Assembly (NCBI RefSeq): GCF_003350405.1
Contig: NZ_QQAW01000007.1
Location: 124,001-188,000, forward strand
Direction: 5' to 3'
From: Gluconacetobacter liquefaciens
GTDB taxonomy: Bacteria; Pseudomonadota; Alphaproteobacteria; Acetobacterales; Acetobacteraceae
Length of the DNA: 64,000 nucleotides
Under the pieces are notes generated by a model that was not told the DNA's origin, ran no database searches, and saw only the letters and a list, made by a program, of their open reading frames with translations. Positions 1-8,897 of this stretch are shown in pieces. The stretch's first letter is position 1; each line of letters begins with the position of its first letter. Made by a program: the position numbers and the translations under genes.

Positions 1-3
1 CGC

Positions 4-1167
4 ATGATGCCCGTCCGGGGCCCGGTCGGCCCCGCATCGGGGGATGGCGCTGGAGAGATCGAAGGCGCCGGCCCGATGCGCTCGGCGCCGGAGGTCAGCA
101 TCGTCGTGCCCTGCTATAACGAGCGGGCCAATGTACGCCCACTGGTGGCGGCCCTTTCCCAAGCCCTGGCAGGGCGGGAATGGGAAGTGATCTTCGTCGA
201 TGACAGTTCGCCCGACGGCACGATCGACGAGGTCCGGGCACTGGCCGAATGCGACAGGCGTGTGCGCGGGTTGCTGCGCGTGGGGCGGCGCGGCCTGTCC
301 TCGGCGGTGATCGAAGGCGTGCTGTCCTCCTCTGCGCGGATCGTCGCTGTCATGGATGGCGACATGCAGCATGACGAATCGTGCCTGGGCCGCATGATCG
401 ATGCCGTTGCGCGCGACGGCTACGACATCGCGGTCGGCAGCCGCCATGTGGCCGGCGGCGACAATGCCGGCCTGGCCAATGGCTGGCGGACATTCCTCTC
501 CGACTCCGGCATCCGCCTGGTGCAGATGACCCTGCCGGTCAGGCTGGGCGATCCGATGAGCGGCTTCTTCGCCATGCGCCGCGACCTGTTCGCGCGCACG
601 GTGCCGCGCCTGTCGGGCACGGGCTTCAAGATCCTGCTTGATGTGTTCCTGTCGGCACCCCAGCGGCCCAGGGTGCTGGAGGTGCCGTTCGTCTTCCGTC
701 CCCGCGCGGCGGGCGAGAGCAAGCTGGATATCCTGGTGCTGGTGCAGTTCGTGGCGATGCTGGCGGACAAGCTGTGCCGCGGGTTCCTGCCAACCCGGTT
801 CGTCGCGTTCTCGCTGGTGGGGCTGGTCGGTATCCTGGTCAACCTGGCGGTTCTGGATGTGGGGCGGCGTCTGGGTGCCGATTTCACGACCGGCCAGTGG
901 CTGGGCACGCTGGTGGCCATGGTGACGAATTTCTGGATGAACAATGCGCTGACCTATCGCGATCGGCGATTGCGCGGGGTGCGGATGTGGCTGGGGCTGG
1001 CGCTGTTCATGGTCATCTGTTCGGCTGGCGCCATTGCCGATGTCGGCATCGCGCGGGCGATTTTCAGTCGTGACGGGCAATGGGGGCTAGCGGGCGCCGC
1101 CGGGGCTGCGATCGCGGTGGTGTGGAATTATGCCGTGTCCTCGACCCTGATCTGGCGCGTGCGATGA
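4..1167 (+). CDS. GT2 glycosyltransferase fused to a GtrA-like membrane domain
   Basis: Likely transfers a sugar from an NDP-sugar to polyprenyl phosphate at the inner membrane, supplying a lipid-linked donor for the next gene. The N-terminal GT-A domain starts with a SIVVPCYNE strand near residue 30 and carries the VDDSSPDGT and MDGDMQHD acidic motifs of the DPM1/GtrB type. From about residue 255 four hydrophobic segments form a GtrA-like domain (RFVAFSLVGL, NFWMNNALTYRD). The listed start is the first ATG; an ATG at 76 directly before the conserved fold is equally plausible, and the frame may begin outside the window. The stop overlaps the next start (ATGA). Family call is firm; acceptor and sugar are unknown. 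Confidence 0.88.
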   Translation: MMPVRGPVGPASGDGAGEIEGAGPMRSAPEVSIVVPCYNERANVRPLVAALSQALAGREWEVIFVDDSSPDGTIDEVRALAECDRRVRGLLRVGRRGLSSAVIEGVLSSSARIVAVMDGDMQHDESCLGRMIDAVARDGYDIAVGSRHVAGGDNAGLANGWRTFLSDSGIRLVQMTLPVRLGDPMSGFFAMRRDLFARTVPRLSGTGFKILLDVFLSAPQRPRVLEVPFVFRPRAAGESKLDILVLVQFVAMLADKLCRGFLPTRFVAFSLVGLVGILVNLAVLDVGRRLGADFTTGQWLGTLVAMVTNFWMNNALTYRDRRLRGVRMWLGLALFMVICSAGAIADVGIARAIFSRDGQWGLAGAAGAAIAVVWNYAVSSTLIWRVR

Positions 1168-2627
1168 GGGGCGGCGGCGAACGGGCCGGCCTTGCCCTGT
1201 CGCGATGGGGCCTGGCCCTCATCGGGGTGACGATTGTGCGTCTGCTGGTGGCGGCCTGCACGCCGCTTTCGCCCGACGAGGCCTATTACTGGGTCTGGTC
1301 GCGCGCGCTGGCGCCGGGCTATCTGGACCATCCCCCGATGGTGGCGCTTTGGATCCGTGCGGGCACCGCTCTGCTGGGGAGCGGAGCCCTGGGCGTGCGG
1401 CTGCTGGGTCCGATTTCGGCGGCGATCGGCACGCTGTTCCTGGCCCTGGCCGCCCGGGACCTGGGAGCTGGCGACGGGCCGCCGGCCAGCCGGATGGTGC
1501 GGGCGGGCGTGCTGCTCAACGCCACGCTGGCGCTGGGCATCGGCGCGGTGATGATGACCCCGGATACGCCGCTGCTGTTCTTCATGACGCTGGCGCTGTG
1601 GGCATTGGGCCGGCTGCTGGCCACCGGCCAAGGGGCATGGTGGCTGGTGCTGGGGGCGGCGCTCGGCCTGGCGTGCGACAGCAAATATACCGCCGTGCTG
1701 CCCGGAGGCGGCCTGGCCCTGTGGTGTGTGTGCAGCCGCTCCGGCCGCGCGTGGCTGCGCACGCCGTGGCCGTGGTGCGGGGCGCTGCTGGCCGCAATCC
1801 TGTTTTTGCCGGTTATCGGCTGGAACGAAGCACATCATTGGGCCAGCTTCGTGCGCCAGGGCGGCCGGGCAGGGGACTGGCGGCCGGCGCGCGCCGTGCA
1901 GTTCCTCTCGGAACTGGCAGGCGGCCAGCTTGGCCTGATGACACCGTTGATCGCGCTGGCGTTCGGTGGCGGCCTGTGGAGGGCGTGGCGACGGGCCGGC
2001 CGCGATCCGGGGGCTGCGGTGCTGCTGTGGTGGACCATTCCGGCCGAGCTTGTGTTCATACAGCACGCGCTGGGCGACCGCGTACAGGCCAACTGGCCGG
2101 TCCTGCTCTATCCCGCCATGGCCATCCTGGCCGCGTCGCCGGTCTGGCGTTTCTGGCGTGCGGGCGCGGCCCTGGGGTTCGCGCTGACGCTAGTGGTTTA
2201 TATCCAGTCCACGCTCGCGCCGGTTTCCCTCTCGCCGCATCTCGATATCACCCTTCGGCAGATGGCCGGCTGGCAGGGGCTGGCGCAGGCGGTTGACGGG
2301 CTGGCAGCGCCTGGCGGGTTCGTTGCGGCCGACGAATATGGGCTGGCGTCGGAACTGGCCCTGGCCCTGCCGCACCGTACCGTGATCGGCATCGAGCCGC
2401 GCTGGGCGCTGTTCGCCCTGCCGCGCCCGGTGGAGGGCAGCGGCGTCTTCCTGTGCAGCATGCGGCGGCTGCGCGATCTCGATCTGTCGCCGTTCAGCAA
2501 TGCCACGCGGATCGGCACGGTGGAGCGGGCACGCAAGGGCAATGTGGCGGAGCGCTATGCCGTCTTCCGTGTGACGCTGGCGCCCGGTTCCCCAGTCGGT
2601 GCCGCGCGCCTGCCGGCAGGGGAATAG
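1164..2627 (+). CDS. ArnT-like polytopic glycosyltransferase (GT39/GT83 family)
   Basis: Polytopic inner-membrane protein of about 487 residues of the dolichyl-phosphate-mannose mannosyltransferase/ArnT superfamily, which uses polyprenyl-phosphate sugars as donors. The diagnostic periplasmic loop lies at the N-terminus: SPDEAYYWVWS followed by DHPPMVALWIR, with the catalytic acidic residue in the DEAYYW motif. About ten hydrophobic segments follow, with a short soluble C-terminus. The ATG at 1164 overlaps the TGA of the GT2-GtrA gene, so the pair is translationally coupled: the first gene probably makes the lipid-linked sugar and this one transfers it to lipid A or another envelope glycan. 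The substrate cannot be read from sequence. Confidence 0.87.
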   Translation: MRGGGERAGLALSRWGLALIGVTIVRLLVAACTPLSPDEAYYWVWSRALAPGYLDHPPMVALWIRAGTALLGSGALGVRLLGPISAAIGTLFLALAARDLGAGDGPPASRMVRAGVLLNATLALGIGAVMMTPDTPLLFFMTLALWALGRLLATGQGAWWLVLGAALGLACDSKYTAVLPGGGLALWCVCSRSGRAWLRTPWPWCGALLAAILFLPVIGWNEAHHWASFVRQGGRAGDWRPARAVQFLSELAGGQLGLMTPLIALAFGGGLWRAWRRAGRDPGAAVLLWWTIPAELVFIQHALGDRVQANWPVLLYPAMAILAASPVWRFWRAGAALGFALTLVVYIQSTLAPVSLSPHLDITLRQMAGWQGLAQAVDGLAAPGGFVAADEYGLASELALALPHRTVIGIEPRWALFALPRPVEGSGVFLCSMRRLRDLDLSPFSNATRIGTVERARKGNVAERYAVFRVTLAPGSPVGAARLPAGE

Positions 2628-2634
2628 CGCGCCC

Positions 2635-2991
2635 CTATCCCGCCGCGCCGGCCAGCGCGGAGCGCACCAGATCCAGCAAGGCGCGGACCCGGAAGGGCTT
2701 TTCCAATGTGGGGCCGGGTGCAAAGGCCGCCAGGCGTGCCGGGTCGCCGCTGATGGCGATCACGGGGACGCTCGCCGTTTTCAACCGGGCGACCAGACGG
2801 TCCGGCGGCCCGTCGGGCAAGGAAAGGTCGAGAATGGCCAGATCGATCGCTCCCCGTTCCATCGCGTCCAGGGCGGCCTCCACGCTCGCGCAGGCGGTGA
2901 CGCGCAGGTCGGAGGCTTCCAGCGCCGTGCAGATCAGGTCGGCAATGGTGGATTCGTCTTCCACCAGCAGGATATGGCGGCCAGATGTCAT
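2635..2991 (-). CDS. Single-domain response regulator (receiver only)
   Basis: A 118-residue CheY-like receiver with no output domain. It opens with the ILLVEDE acidic pocket (Glu11/Asp12), has the phosphoacceptor Asp at about residue 55 in LAILDLSLPDG, a Ser in the switch position (VIAISGD) and the conserved Lys in LEKPF. The ATG at 2991 overlaps the TGA of the upstream NUDIX gene by four bases, so the two are co-translated. No histidine kinase is nearby, so it probably acts in a phosphorelay or by protein contact. An upstream in-frame extension runs through the NUDIX gene and is not real coding sequence. Confidence 0.85.
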   Translation of the reverse strand: MTSGRHILLVEDESTIADLICTALEASDLRVTACASVEAALDAMERGAIDLAILDLSLPDGPPDRLVARLKTASVPVIAISGDPARLAAFAPGPTLEKPFRVRALLDLVRSALAGAAG

Positions 2992-3485
2992 GATGCATGG
3001 TCCTCTGCGGGGATAAGACGGCGGAGATCGCCACCAGGGACAGGCCATGGCGCGACCCCCCGGTCGGAAAGCGCCAATGTGCCCAGTTCCAGCAGTCCGG
3101 GGCTCATGCGTTCGGGCGCGGCGCGGATCTGGTCGAGCTTGAACCAATCGACGGCAACCGCGTCATCGGCGGCACGGATGTCGGTCTGGCCGGAATCGGC
3201 GCAACGCACGACAGCGATGACGTAATGAAAGCGCAGGCGGCCCTCGGGCATGCGGTCCAGCACATCGAAGGCCGTCAGCACGCCCTGCGCGCGGGTCACG
3301 AACCCGGTTTCCTCACGCAGTTCGCGTTCCGCCGCCTGGAACAGGGTTTCGCCATGCTCGATCCGGCCGCCAGGAAAGCCCCACAGCCCCTGATCGGGCG
3401 GGTTGGCTCGCCGGATCAGCAGCAGGCGCGGCCCACGGACAACGACGGACAGGATGGCGGCCGACACGATGGAGGAAGCAGTCAT
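2988..3485 (-). CDS. NUDIX hydrolase
   Basis: A NUDIX-fold pyrophosphohydrolase of about 165 residues that hydrolyses a nucleoside-diphosphate-linked substrate, cytosolic. The NUDIX box is complete: GGRIEHGE, seven residues, then RELREETGF, giving the metal-binding REXXEE glutamates. It is preceded by GLWGFPGG, typical of the ADP-ribose pyrophosphatase/MutT-like group. The start was placed at the ATG at 3485 because the fold begins at once (SAAILSVVVRGPRLLLIRR) and sequence upstream is low-complexity with no homology signal. It overlaps the receiver gene by ATGA. Substrate unknown; MutT-like sanitation and NADH/ADP-ribose cleavage are the main options. Confidence 0.87.
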   Translation of the reverse strand: MTASSIVSAAILSVVVRGPRLLLIRRANPPDQGLWGFPGGRIEHGETLFQAAERELREETGFVTRAQGVLTAFDVLDRMPEGRLRFHYVIAVVRCADSGQTDIRAADDAVAVDWFKLDQIRAAPERMSPGLLELGTLALSDRGVAPWPVPGGDLRRLIPAEDHAS

Positions 3486-3651
3486 GCTGGCGATCTTAAC
3501 CGCATGCCCGCCTCCGGCGCCACCATACCGGGCGGCTTCAGCCTGAAAGGAGATTTGGCCTGGCGCGCGAGAGCGGTCTTGATGGCGACCCGTCGTGACG
3601 CACAGGAAACGCGCGCCGGGTCGCCCCCGACGCGCATGTCCGGTCAGGCTG

Positions 3652-5703
3652 TCAGGGGACGACCGGCAGCCAGATGGCGGTAGACTGTTCCCCGCCCCGA
3701 TGGATGGTCTGGGTGGCGGCGACATAATCATGCGCCGTGGCACGCAGTATGCTGGGCACGAAGGTCTGCGGGTTGCGGTCGTAGAGCGGGAACAGCGAGG
3801 ACTGGATCTGTACCATGATCCGGTGTCCGGGCTCGAACACATGATTGACCGCTGGCAGCGTGAAGCGATAGCGCGCCGTCGCGTTGGGCACCGCGGCCAC
3901 CGAATGGTCGAACCCTTCGCGGTAGCGGCCTCGGAAGATATCCATCGACACTGCCAGTTCGTATCCGCCCATTTCCGGCCGGTCGCCGTTGGTGGCGGGC
4001 ATCACGTCGATCAGTTTCACCACCCAGTCGGAATCGGTGCCGCTGGTCGCCGCGAACAGGTCGGCCACCGGCACCCCACTGACGCGGACCGACTTGGTCA
4101 GCACCGGTGTTTCATAGGTCAGCACGTCCGGGCGGCTCTCGGCGGGGCGCTGGTCCTGTACCAGCCAGGCCTTCCAGCGCGGCCCGTCACTTGCGAAATT
4201 GAACGGACGCTCCACGAACGGCACCGGATGCGCCGGATCGGAGACGTAGGAATCCTGCCCCGTAGCCGGGTGGTCGAACGACAGGCTGTAGTCGGCCTGC
4301 AGATAGAGCGGCTTCAGCTTATTGTCGCAGCCCTTGTCGTCGCAGGCCAGCGGCCAGTGCGGGAAGCGGTCCCAGTGGTTCTCGCCGGAATTGTAGATGA
4401 TGGCTTCCGGCAGGTGCGCGTCGGGCGATCCGGGGCGCAGATACTGGTTGAAGAAGGGCAGCAGCACCTCGGCGCGGAACTGGTGCGCGGTGTCGCCATT
4501 CCAGTGCAGCGGGCCGAGTTCCGAGCCGTCGTAATTCACCTGGCTGTGGCGCCACGGGCCCATCACCAGCACGTTGGGCACGTTCGGGCTGGTCGCCTTC
4601 AGCGCCTGCCAGGAATGGATGGCGCCCCACATGTCTTCCTGGTCCCACAACCCCTGTTCCCAGATGGTGGGAACGGTCAGCGGATGGCGGGTGATCAGCT
4701 TGTCCAGCGCCTGGTCCTGCCAGAACGCGTCATAATCCGGGTGGGCCAGCATGCGCTGCCACCAAGGAAACTGGTCCAGCCCGGCGGCGGAGGCGAACTG
4801 CGCGGCAGAGCCCGCGCGCAGGAAGTTCGTATAATCGTCGCGATCGACCCGCGGAATGGAAGAGCCCGAGCCCCGCACCGTCATCTGGTCGGTGAAATAA
4901 TCCAGCCCCCCCTGGCGGAAGGCGCCGTAATGGTACCAGTCATCGCCCATCCAGCCATCGACCATCGGGCTTTCCGGCGCCGCGACCTTCAACGCCGGGT
5001 GCGGGTTCAGCAGCGCCATGACGACGGTGAAGCCTTCATAGGACGAGCCCAGCATGCCCACGCGCCCGTTGGACTGCGGCAGGTTGTGCACCAGCCAGTC
5101 GATCGTGTCCCACGCATCGGTCACTTCGTCGGTGTTGGTGGGGTTCAGCGGGCCGCGCACCGGGCGCGTCATCACATAGTCACCCTCGGACCCGTATTTG
5201 CCGCGAATATCCTGGAACACGCGGATATAGCCGGACTCGACGAACACATCGTCGCCCTGAGGCAGCAGCGCGCGCATGGTCAGCGCGTCCTCGACCCGGT
5301 TGAGCCGCTGCGAGGCGTGATAAGGCGTGCGCGTCAGCAGGATCGGCGCATCATGGGCGTCACGCGGGATCACGATCACCGTATGCAGTTTCACCCCGTC
5401 GCGCATCGGGATCATGACCTCGCGCTTGACGTAGTCGCGTGCGGCGGTGGGGAAGGTGACATGCGCGGGAATGTCGCTGCCCGTCTGCACCGTCAGGGAC
5501 GACGCAGCGGCCGGGGTGGCCGGCGGGGGCGGAGCGGCGTGGCCCAGGCTGCTGGTCAGGCACAGGGCGGCCGCCAAGGCGATCGCGCCGCCTGAGCGAT
5601 GGAAGGAAGGGGTCAAGCGTGGCGCTCCTGCTCTGTCCGCCGTTGCGGAGATGTCACGTTTTTTGCGTGTTCGCACCATGTCGCAACCCGATGGATCAGG
5701 CAA
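3652..5703 (-). CDS. Secreted alpha-amino acid ester hydrolase (CocE/NonD, X-Pro peptidase S15-like)
   Basis: An exported serine hydrolase of about 680 residues, close in layout to the alpha-amino acid ester hydrolases of Acetobacter turbidans and Xanthomonas, which acylate beta-lactam nuclei and cleave amino-acid esters. A hydrophobic signal (IALAAALCLTSSLGHAA) precedes the alpha/beta-hydrolase fold. The nucleophile is the second Ser of GSSYEG (near residue 221); QGLWDQEDMWGA supplies acidic residues of the carboxylate cluster that binds the substrate alpha-amino group; GPWRHSQ supplies the catalytic His. A C-terminal jelly-roll domain follows, as usual in the family. Start choice is open between ATG at 5703 and at 5679. 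The physiological substrate is uncertain. Confidence 0.88.
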   Translation of the reverse strand: MPDPSGCDMVRTRKKRDISATADRAGAPRLTPSFHRSGGAIALAAALCLTSSLGHAAPPPPATPAAASSLTVQTGSDIPAHVTFPTAARDYVKREVMIPMRDGVKLHTVIVIPRDAHDAPILLTRTPYHASQRLNRVEDALTMRALLPQGDDVFVESGYIRVFQDIRGKYGSEGDYVMTRPVRGPLNPTNTDEVTDAWDTIDWLVHNLPQSNGRVGMLGSSYEGFTVVMALLNPHPALKVAAPESPMVDGWMGDDWYHYGAFRQGGLDYFTDQMTVRGSGSSIPRVDRDDYTNFLRAGSAAQFASAAGLDQFPWWQRMLAHPDYDAFWQDQALDKLITRHPLTVPTIWEQGLWDQEDMWGAIHSWQALKATSPNVPNVLVMGPWRHSQVNYDGSELGPLHWNGDTAHQFRAEVLLPFFNQYLRPGSPDAHLPEAIIYNSGENHWDRFPHWPLACDDKGCDNKLKPLYLQADYSLSFDHPATGQDSYVSDPAHPVPFVERPFNFASDGPRWKAWLVQDQRPAESRPDVLTYETPVLTKSVRVSGVPVADLFAATSGTDSDWVVKLIDVMPATNGDRPEMGGYELAVSMDIFRGRYREGFDHSVAAVPNATARYRFTLPAVNHVFEPGHRIMVQIQSSLFPLYDRNPQTFVPSILRATAHDYVAATQTIHRGGEQSTAIWLPVVP

Positions 5704-5742
5704 CCGGCCATCATCGTGGCGTATGCGTCCCTCGGGCCGGTT

Positions 5743-6264
5743 TCAGTGACCCATGAAATGATCCATGGCGTGCGATTGCGGGCGGGTGAGCACGACATGG
5801 GCCCGACAGCGCGGCGTGCCGTACGTGCCCTGTATGGTGGCACCATCGGGCGTGCCTTCGAATACCATCGGAAAGGGCTTGCGGTTCATGTCGTTCAGCA
5901 TGAGCTGGGCGTGGAACGGGCCCGATGTCGCATCGCGCTGGCCGCGCAGGGTATGCGCGCCGTCGGCAGGCGTGAAGGCGATGCGCTCGCTCCCGATCTG
6001 CAAGGTGGAGGGGGCGCGGGTCTCGGGGCAGATGCCGCGTTCGGCGACAAGTGTGCCTGTCCAGATGCCCACCGGGTCCTTGGCGGCGTCGGCCGCCGGT
6101 TCCGCCGCCCCGGCCGGCGACAGGCAGCCCGCCGACAGGGCGAAGATGAAGGCACCGGCGATCGCCGCGCGCCCATGGCCGTGTGAACGCGAGGGAAGCA
6201 GAGGGCGGTCCAGTCGAAAGAGGGGCACGTTCGGGCTCCGTAACACCTTGGGTCTGTGCGCCAA
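5743..6264 (-). CDS. Exported hypothetical protein
   Basis: I do not recognise a family. About 173 residues: a basic N-terminus, a hydrophobic stretch (AAIAGAFIFALSAGC) and then an Ala-rich linker, consistent with a Sec signal cleaved near SPAGAA or, less well, a lipoprotein signal at the Cys. The mature part (VGIWTGTLVAERGICPETRAPSTLQI) resembles small periplasmic beta-rich proteins and contains three Cys that could form a disulfide. It lies just upstream of, and on the same strand as, the ester hydrolase (39-base gap), so co-transcription is likely. It diverges from guaA. Confidence 0.6.
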   Translation of the reverse strand: MAHRPKVLRSPNVPLFRLDRPLLPSRSHGHGRAAIAGAFIFALSAGCLSPAGAAEPAADAAKDPVGIWTGTLVAERGICPETRAPSTLQIGSERIAFTPADGAHTLRGQRDATSGPFHAQLMLNDMNRKPFPMVFEGTPDGATIQGTYGTPRCRAHVVLTRPQSHAMDHFMGH

Positions 6265-6414
6265 TATGGGCGCGGGCGGGCTGGCGGACCATAGGGTGCC
6301 GCCCGCTGCGGGCTTGCACTATACTCTGTGTCGACGCATATCCGGCTCCTGCACGGCCCGCCCGGTCCGCGCAGCGCGCCCTGCGACCGTAACGCCGCGA
6401 CCGAAAGAGCAACG

Positions 6415-8037
6415 ATGAGCGACGATGTGAAGACCGCCGGTTCCACCCAGACCCTGCCCCAGGATACGACGACGCTGGACGCGGCGTTGCATCAGGACCG
6501 GATTCTGATCCTGGATTTCGGCAGCCAGGTCACGCAGCTGATCGCCCGCCGCGTGCGCGAAAGCGGCGTCTATTGCGAGATATGGCCGTTCTCCACCGAC
6601 GAGGCGAAGATCCGCGCCTTCGCCCCGCGCGGCATCATTCTCTCGGGTGGCCCGGCCAGCGTGCTGGACGACAACGCGCCGCGCATTCCCGATGTGGTGT
6701 TCGCCCTGAATGTGCCGGTGCTGGGCATCTGCTACGGGCAGCAGGCGATGTGCCTCCAGTTGGGCGGCGCGGTGGAAACCCACGCTCATCGTGAATTCGG
6801 CCGGGCGCATGTCGATATCGTCGAGGATTGCGCGCTGTTCCGTGGCACCTGGACGCGAGGCGGGCGCGAGCAGGTCTGGATGAGCCATGGCGACCGGGTG
6901 ACGAAGCTGCCGCCGGGCTTCCGGGCCGTGGCCGTCAGCGAGGGTGCGCCCTATGCCATCATCGCGGACGAGGGGCGGCGCCTGTATGGCGTGCAGTTCC
7001 ACCCCGAGGTGGTGCATACGCCGCACGGCGCGGCCCTGCTGCGCAATTTCACCCACGGCGTGGTGGGCTGCCAGGGTACCTGGACCATGGCCGGCTTCCG
7101 CGACATGGAAATCGCCCGCATCCGCCAGCAGGTCGGCTCGGGCCGGGTGATCTGCGGCCTGTCGGGCGGTGTGGATTCCTCGGTGGCGGCGGTGCTGATC
7201 CACGAGGCGATCGGCGACCAACTCACCTGCATCTTCGTCGATCCCGGCATCCTGCGTGCAGGCGAGGCCGATGAAGTGGTCAAGACCTTCCGTGGCCGCT
7301 TCAACATCAAGCTGATCCATCGCGATGCGTCGGACCTGTTCCTGTCCGCCCTGGAAGGGGTGACGGACCCGGAGGTGAAGCGCAAGACGATCGGCCGCCT
7401 GTTCGTCGAGGTGTTCGAGGAAGAGGCCGCGAAGCTGGGCGGCGCGGAATTCCTGGCCCAGGGCACCCTGTATCCAGATGTGATCGAAAGCGTCAGCTTC
7501 ACCGGCGGCCCGTCGGTCACCATCAAGTCGCACCACAATGTGGGCGGCCTGCCGGACCGCATGAAGATGCAACTGGTCGAGCCGCTACGCGAACTGTTCA
7601 AGGACGAGGTGCGCGCACTGGGCCGCGAACTGGGTATCCCCGAAGCTATCGTCGGCCGTCACCCGTTCCCAGGTCCGGGCCTGGCCATCCGCATCCCTGG
7701 CGGGATCGACCGCGACAAGCTGGCCCTGCTGCGGCAGGTCGACACGGTCTTCCTGGAAGAAATCCGCGGCGCCGGGCTGTATGATGCGATCTGGCAGGCC
7801 TTTGCCGTGTTGCTCCCCGTCCGCACCGTCGGCGTAATGGGCGACGGTCGCACCTACGACTATGCCTGCGCCCTGCGCGCGGTCACCAGCACCGACGGCA
7901 TGACGGCCGATGTCTATCCGTTCGACATCGGCTTCCTGAACCGCGTCGCCAGCCGCATCGTCAATGAAGTGCGCGGCATCAACCGCGTCACCTACGACAT
8001 CACCTCAAAGCCGCCCGGTACCATCGAGTGGGAATGA
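6415..8037 (+). CDS. guaA: GMP synthase (glutamine-hydrolysing)
   Basis: Converts XMP to GMP with ATP and glutamine, the last step of de novo guanine nucleotide synthesis. The N-terminal class I amidotransferase has the nucleophile Cys near residue 106 (GICYGQQAM) and the His-Glu pair near 196/198 (FHPEVV). The ATP-pyrophosphatase P-loop SGGVDSS sits at about 250-256, and the C-terminal dimerisation domain ends in the family hallmark KPPGTIEWE. The predicted 540 residues are slightly longer than the usual 525 because of a low-complexity N-terminal leader of about 25 residues. The ATG at 6415 follows an AAAGAG ribosome site; upstream in-frame codons are not supported. Monocistronic, with its own terminator. 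Confidence 0.97.
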   Translation: MSDDVKTAGSTQTLPQDTTTLDAALHQDRILILDFGSQVTQLIARRVRESGVYCEIWPFSTDEAKIRAFAPRGIILSGGPASVLDDNAPRIPDVVFALNVPVLGICYGQQAMCLQLGGAVETHAHREFGRAHVDIVEDCALFRGTWTRGGREQVWMSHGDRVTKLPPGFRAVAVSEGAPYAIIADEGRRLYGVQFHPEVVHTPHGAALLRNFTHGVVGCQGTWTMAGFRDMEIARIRQQVGSGRVICGLSGGVDSSVAAVLIHEAIGDQLTCIFVDPGILRAGEADEVVKTFRGRFNIKLIHRDASDLFLSALEGVTDPEVKRKTIGRLFVEVFEEEAAKLGGAEFLAQGTLYPDVIESVSFTGGPSVTIKSHHNVGGLPDRMKMQLVEPLRELFKDEVRALGRELGIPEAIVGRHPFPGPGLAIRIPGGIDRDKLALLRQVDTVFLEEIRGAGLYDAIWQAFAVLLPVRTVGVMGDGRTYDYACALRAVTSTDGMTADVYPFDIGFLNRVASRIVNEVRGINRVTYDITSKPPGTIEWE

Positions 8038-8082
8038 TCCCGCGTCTGGCATAGGGTGGCATCATCCTGCATGAGAATGCTC

Positions 8083-8112
8083 AAAAGCCCGCAGAAATGC
8101 GGGCTTTTTTTA
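8083..8112 (+). terminator. Rho-independent terminator of guaA
   Basis: An 8-base-pair GC-rich stem (AAGCCCGC paired with GCGGGCTT, 8085-8092 with 8099-8106) with a 6-base loop, followed by a run of T. It lies about 45 bases after the guaA stop. Textbook intrinsic terminator. Confidence 0.92.
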
Positions 8113-8134
8113 TTTTAATTCGGCATTGTCTGGC

Positions 8135-8437
8135 ACCTGATGACAGAGGCGATCCGGGGTGACCAAAGGCGGCAAATCATCGACCTGAAACGACCTCGGC
8201 TTTCGGTCGTGCGGCAATGCACGGTGTTGCGGCTCAACCGGTCGGGCGTCTGCTACCGGCATGTGCCGCACAGAGCGAGGCGAATCTGGAACTGATGCGG
8301 CTGATCGACGCGCAGTTCCTGGAGGCACGAGGCGCAGCGTTCCGCGGTCGGCAAAAGGAATTGCGTTCATGGGCGGCCGCATGTCGTGTTTCGGCGAGGT
8401 GCGATCCGGGAATTGAAATCGGCTCGACACCCAACCA
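8135..8437 (+). pseudogene. Degenerate N-terminal piece of an IS3-family OrfB transposase
   Basis: Translation from about 8150 gives DQRRQIIDLKRPRLSVVRQC, continuing TVLRLNRSGVCYRHVP. This matches the start of IS3-group OrfB proteins, where the RQC..L..SRS..YYR block precedes the integrase core. A frame change near 8268 is needed to continue into EANLELMRLIDAQFLE, the next conserved block. After about 8325 the similarity fades, and no DDE core, OrfA or terminal inverted repeats can be seen. It is a scar of a lost insertion, ending directly at the DUF4112 gene. Confidence 0.65.
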
Positions 8438-8438
8438 C

Positions 8439-8834
8439 ATGACCAACATGGCATATGCAGGCACATTTTCCGGGGACGTTCTCCCGCCTCTGACCGACGA
8501 TGTGGCGCGCCGGCTACGGCGGGTCAAAGCGCTGGCATGGATTCTCGACGCGGCTTTCCGACTGCCGGGCACGAAGTTCCGGCTGGGGTTGGACGCTCTG
8601 ATCGGACTGATCCCCGGCGGCGGTAGCGCGGTCATGGGGCTTGTCTCGCTCTATATCGTCTGGGAGGCATGGCGGATCGGGGTGCCCAGCCGATTGCTCG
8701 TCCGTATGGTCGCCAATGTCGCGATGGAGACGGCTGTGGACACGGTCCCGATGGTGGGCGACGTCTTTGACGCCGCCTTCAAGGCGAACCTGCGCAATGT
8801 CGCGCTGATCGAACGCCATCTGAACGGCAAATAA
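8439..8834 (+). CDS. DUF4112 small membrane protein
   Basis: About 131 residues matching the DUF4112 pattern: a helix with LDAAFRLPGTKFRLGLD, then ALIGLIPGGGSAVMGLVSLYIV, an amphipathic RIGVPSRLLVRMVANV segment and the closing VPMVGDVFDAAFKANLRNVALIERHL. Likely an inner-membrane protein; function unknown. The frame is open further upstream, but that part is IS3 debris in a shifted frame, so the start was placed at the ATG at 8439 (8448 is an alternative); neither has a clear ribosome site. The upstream insertion scar may have removed the native promoter. An inverted repeat overlaps its stop codon. Confidence 0.85.
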   Translation: MTNMAYAGTFSGDVLPPLTDDVARRLRRVKALAWILDAAFRLPGTKFRLGLDALIGLIPGGGSAVMGLVSLYIVWEAWRIGVPSRLLVRMVANVAMETAVDTVPMVGDVFDAAFKANLRNVALIERHLNGK

Positions 8835-8868
8835 CGGCGCCCGGTCTTCCGGACGTGGCGCCGTTATT
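8830..8868. terminator. Bidirectional hairpin between convergent genes
   Basis: A perfect 12-base-pair inverted repeat (AATAACGGCGCC at 8830-8841 and its complement at 8857-8868) with a 15-base loop. The left arm contains the DUF4112 stop codon. Convergent genes on both sides and A/T at the outer ends of both arms fit a terminator that works in both directions. Confidence 0.7.
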
Positions 8869-8897
8869 GGGAATATGGCCTCTGCGCGCGTGGCGCG

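Noticed and set aside
3595-5595. A 666-codon frame opposite the alpha-amino acid ester hydrolase.
   Set aside because: No recognisable domain, His/Arg/Gln-rich composition, and the other strand has a full enzyme with signal peptide and catalytic motifs.
8217-8834. A 205-residue fused IS3-DUF4112 protein from the ATG at 8217.
   Set aside because: The first 74 codons are transposase debris partly in the wrong frame; DUF4112 homology starts only after 8439.
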